Below are positions 6,035 through 6,942 of a stretch of 6,942 nucleotides of DNA, in pieces. Both the position numbers and the translations under genes were made by a program. Numbering within the stretch: position 1 is the first letter of the stretch; each line of letters opens with the position of its first letter. The stretch comes from Chloroflexota bacterium (lineage in GTDB: Bacteria > Chloroflexota > Anaerolineae > Anaerolineales > Anaerolineaceae). The notes under the pieces were generated by a model that saw nothing but the letters and a program-made list of their open reading frames with translations, was not told the origin of the DNA and searched no databases. The stretch covers positions 396 through 7,337 of the forward strand of contig JAJYJF010000103.1 in the NCBI GenBank assembly GCA_021796375.1, in the 5' to 3' direction.

Positions 6035-6610
6035 ATGATCCAGCAGCTGCTCGCGGGGAAACGGGTCGACCTGGGGTTTTTAGACCTCGATCGCGATGCA
6101 GCCACGATCGCCGCATGGACCGAGGACCCGGAGTATTGGAATCTCTACGAGCGCGAAATCGGCCGGCCGCTCTCCAGAAGCCAGGTCAAGAAGAAGTTCT
6201 CCGCCGATCCCAGGTTCGCCCACCAGCATTTCCGATTTGCTATCTATCAGCGCCCGGAGCACCGCCTGATCGGGCTGGCGTCCCTGGAGTGGGTCGATTG
6301 GAGCAACAGCAACGCTGCGCTGGCCTTGGCCATCGGCAGGCCGGAAGACCGCGGGACAGGCTACGAAGCCGATGCCCTGCAGGCGCTGCTCCAGTACGCC
6401 TTCCACGAGCTGAACCTGTACCGGCTGCAGGCGAGCGCGTTCGAATACGCGGTCAGCTGGCGCCAGCAGCTAGAACTAGCCGGGTTCAGGCTGGAAGTCT
6501 GCCGGCGCAGGGAGATCCTCCGGGCCGGCCGGCGCTGGGACGCGCTCATCTACGGCATCCTGCGGGCAGAGTGGCAGCCGGCGACCGCCGGCGCAGAAGG
6601 CGCAGCATGA
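6035..6610 (+). CDS. GNAT-family N-acetyltransferase, RimJ/RimL-like
   Basis: This 191-residue cytoplasmic protein has the RimJ/RimL-type GNAT layout. The N-terminus LLAGKRVDLGFLDLDRD (5-21) is the usual opening strand. HFRFAIYQRPEHRLIGLASLEWVDWSNSNAALALAIG (65-101) forms the central strands. RPEDRGTGYEADAL (102-115) is the acetyl-CoA pyrophosphate loop, followed by its helix and NLYRLQASAF (127-136). Family members transfer an acetyl group from acetyl-CoA to an amine on a protein, antibiotic or metabolite; this substrate is unknown. The usual N-x-x-A-x-x-x-Y-x-K-x-GF segment reads AVSWRQQLELAGF (139-151), so the Asn and the Tyr that often serves as general acid are replaced by Ala139 and Leu146. 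ATG 6035 is chosen because the -10 box sits 7 nt upstream. The gene is transcribed away from the exporter cluster, and its stop overlaps the next GNAT gene (ATGA). Confidence 0.88.
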   Translation: MIQQLLAGKRVDLGFLDLDRDAATIAAWTEDPEYWNLYEREIGRPLSRSQVKKKFSADPRFAHQHFRFAIYQRPEHRLIGLASLEWVDWSNSNAALALAIGRPEDRGTGYEADALQALLQYAFHELNLYRLQASAFEYAVSWRQQLELAGFRLEVCRRREILRAGRRWDALIYGILRAEWQPATAGAEGAA

Positions 6611-6942
6611 ATCCGCTCACCTTCGCCGGGGAGAGGATCCGGCTTGCCGCGTTGGATGCGGAAAACGACGCGGAAACGCTCTCGCGCTGGTCTTCCAACA
6701 CGGAATACAGCCGGCTGCTGGATTCGGTCCCGGCGCAGCCGCTCCCGCCCAGCCGGGCGCGCGAGCTGTTCGCGCAGGAAGAGAACCGGTCTGACAGCGT
6801 TTTTTTCTGCATTCGCACGCTGACCGGGGACCGGCTGATCGGTTTCATCTCCCTGGATGGGATCGAATGGCTGCATGGCAGCGCCTTCGTCGGCGTCGGG
6901 ATCGGCGAACCCGACCTATGGGGCAAAGGCTACGGCAGCGAG
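6607..6942 (+). CDS. Second GNAT-family N-acetyltransferase, 3' end outside window
   Basis: The ATG at 6607-6609 overlaps the TGA of the preceding GNAT gene, and AGAAGG (6595-6600) lies 6 nt upstream as ribosome binding site. The frame stays open for 112 codons to the window edge. It opens with LTFAGERIRLAALDAENDAETLSRW (4-28), continues through FFCIRTLTGDRLIGFISLDGIEW (66-88), and reaches the acetyl-CoA loop region GIGEPDLWGKGYGSE (98-112), where it is cut off. It is clearly related to its neighbour: both share the GxR opening strand, an LIGxxSLxxxxW segment and a GxGY loop. This suggests tandem duplication. Its substrate is unknown. Here the loop WGKGYG is closer to the family consensus than in the upstream copy. 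Translation is probably coupled to the first GNAT. Confidence 0.85.
   Translation, partial: MNPLTFAGERIRLAALDAENDAETLSRWSSNTEYSRLLDSVPAQPLPPSRARELFAQEENRSDSVFFCIRTLTGDRLIGFISLDGIEWLHGSAFVGVGIGEPDLWGKGYGSE

Overview
This is a GC-rich bacterial chromosomal segment with compact gene packing. It holds five recognisable protein genes plus the start of a sixth. Protein style (a long MrfA-type helicase, tandem small acetyltransferases), high GC, GTG/TTG starts and TATAAT boxes set almost on top of start codons would fit a Chloroflexota (Anaerolineae-like) genome. That assignment is inference only, as there is no rRNA or other decisive marker.

Layout. 1-564 (+) is the 3' end of alaS (alanyl-tRNA synthetase C-terminal domain). 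565-677 is a convergent intergenic gap with a perfect 24-nt palindrome, probably a two-way terminator, and a second small hairpin. 678-5781 (-) is one gene cluster, transcribed right to left: an MFS exporter (TTG start), then an MrfA/YprA-type DUF1998 helicase whose ATG overlaps the exporter's stop (ATGA), then, after 37-38 nt, an MrfB/YprB-type DEDDh exonuclease with TPR repeats. 5782-6034 is a divergent control region with promoters facing both ways and several inverted repeats. 6035-6610 (+) is a RimJ/RimL-like GNAT acetyltransferase, and from 6607 off the right edge runs a second, related GNAT gene whose ATG overlaps the first gene's stop.

How the genes may work together. In Bacillus subtilis the MrfA helicase and MrfB exonuclease form a repair route for mitomycin C damage that is independent of UvrABC. 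Here the same pair is preceded by a translationally coupled exporter, so the cluster could combine drug efflux with lesion repair. The most unusual feature is an intact HNH nuclease module (helicase residues about 668-735) inserted into the C-terminal region of the MrfA-like protein. This would give the helicase its own incision activity next to the exonuclease. The two divergent acetyltransferases have unknown substrates. I found no mobile element, CRISPR array, tRNA or rRNA.
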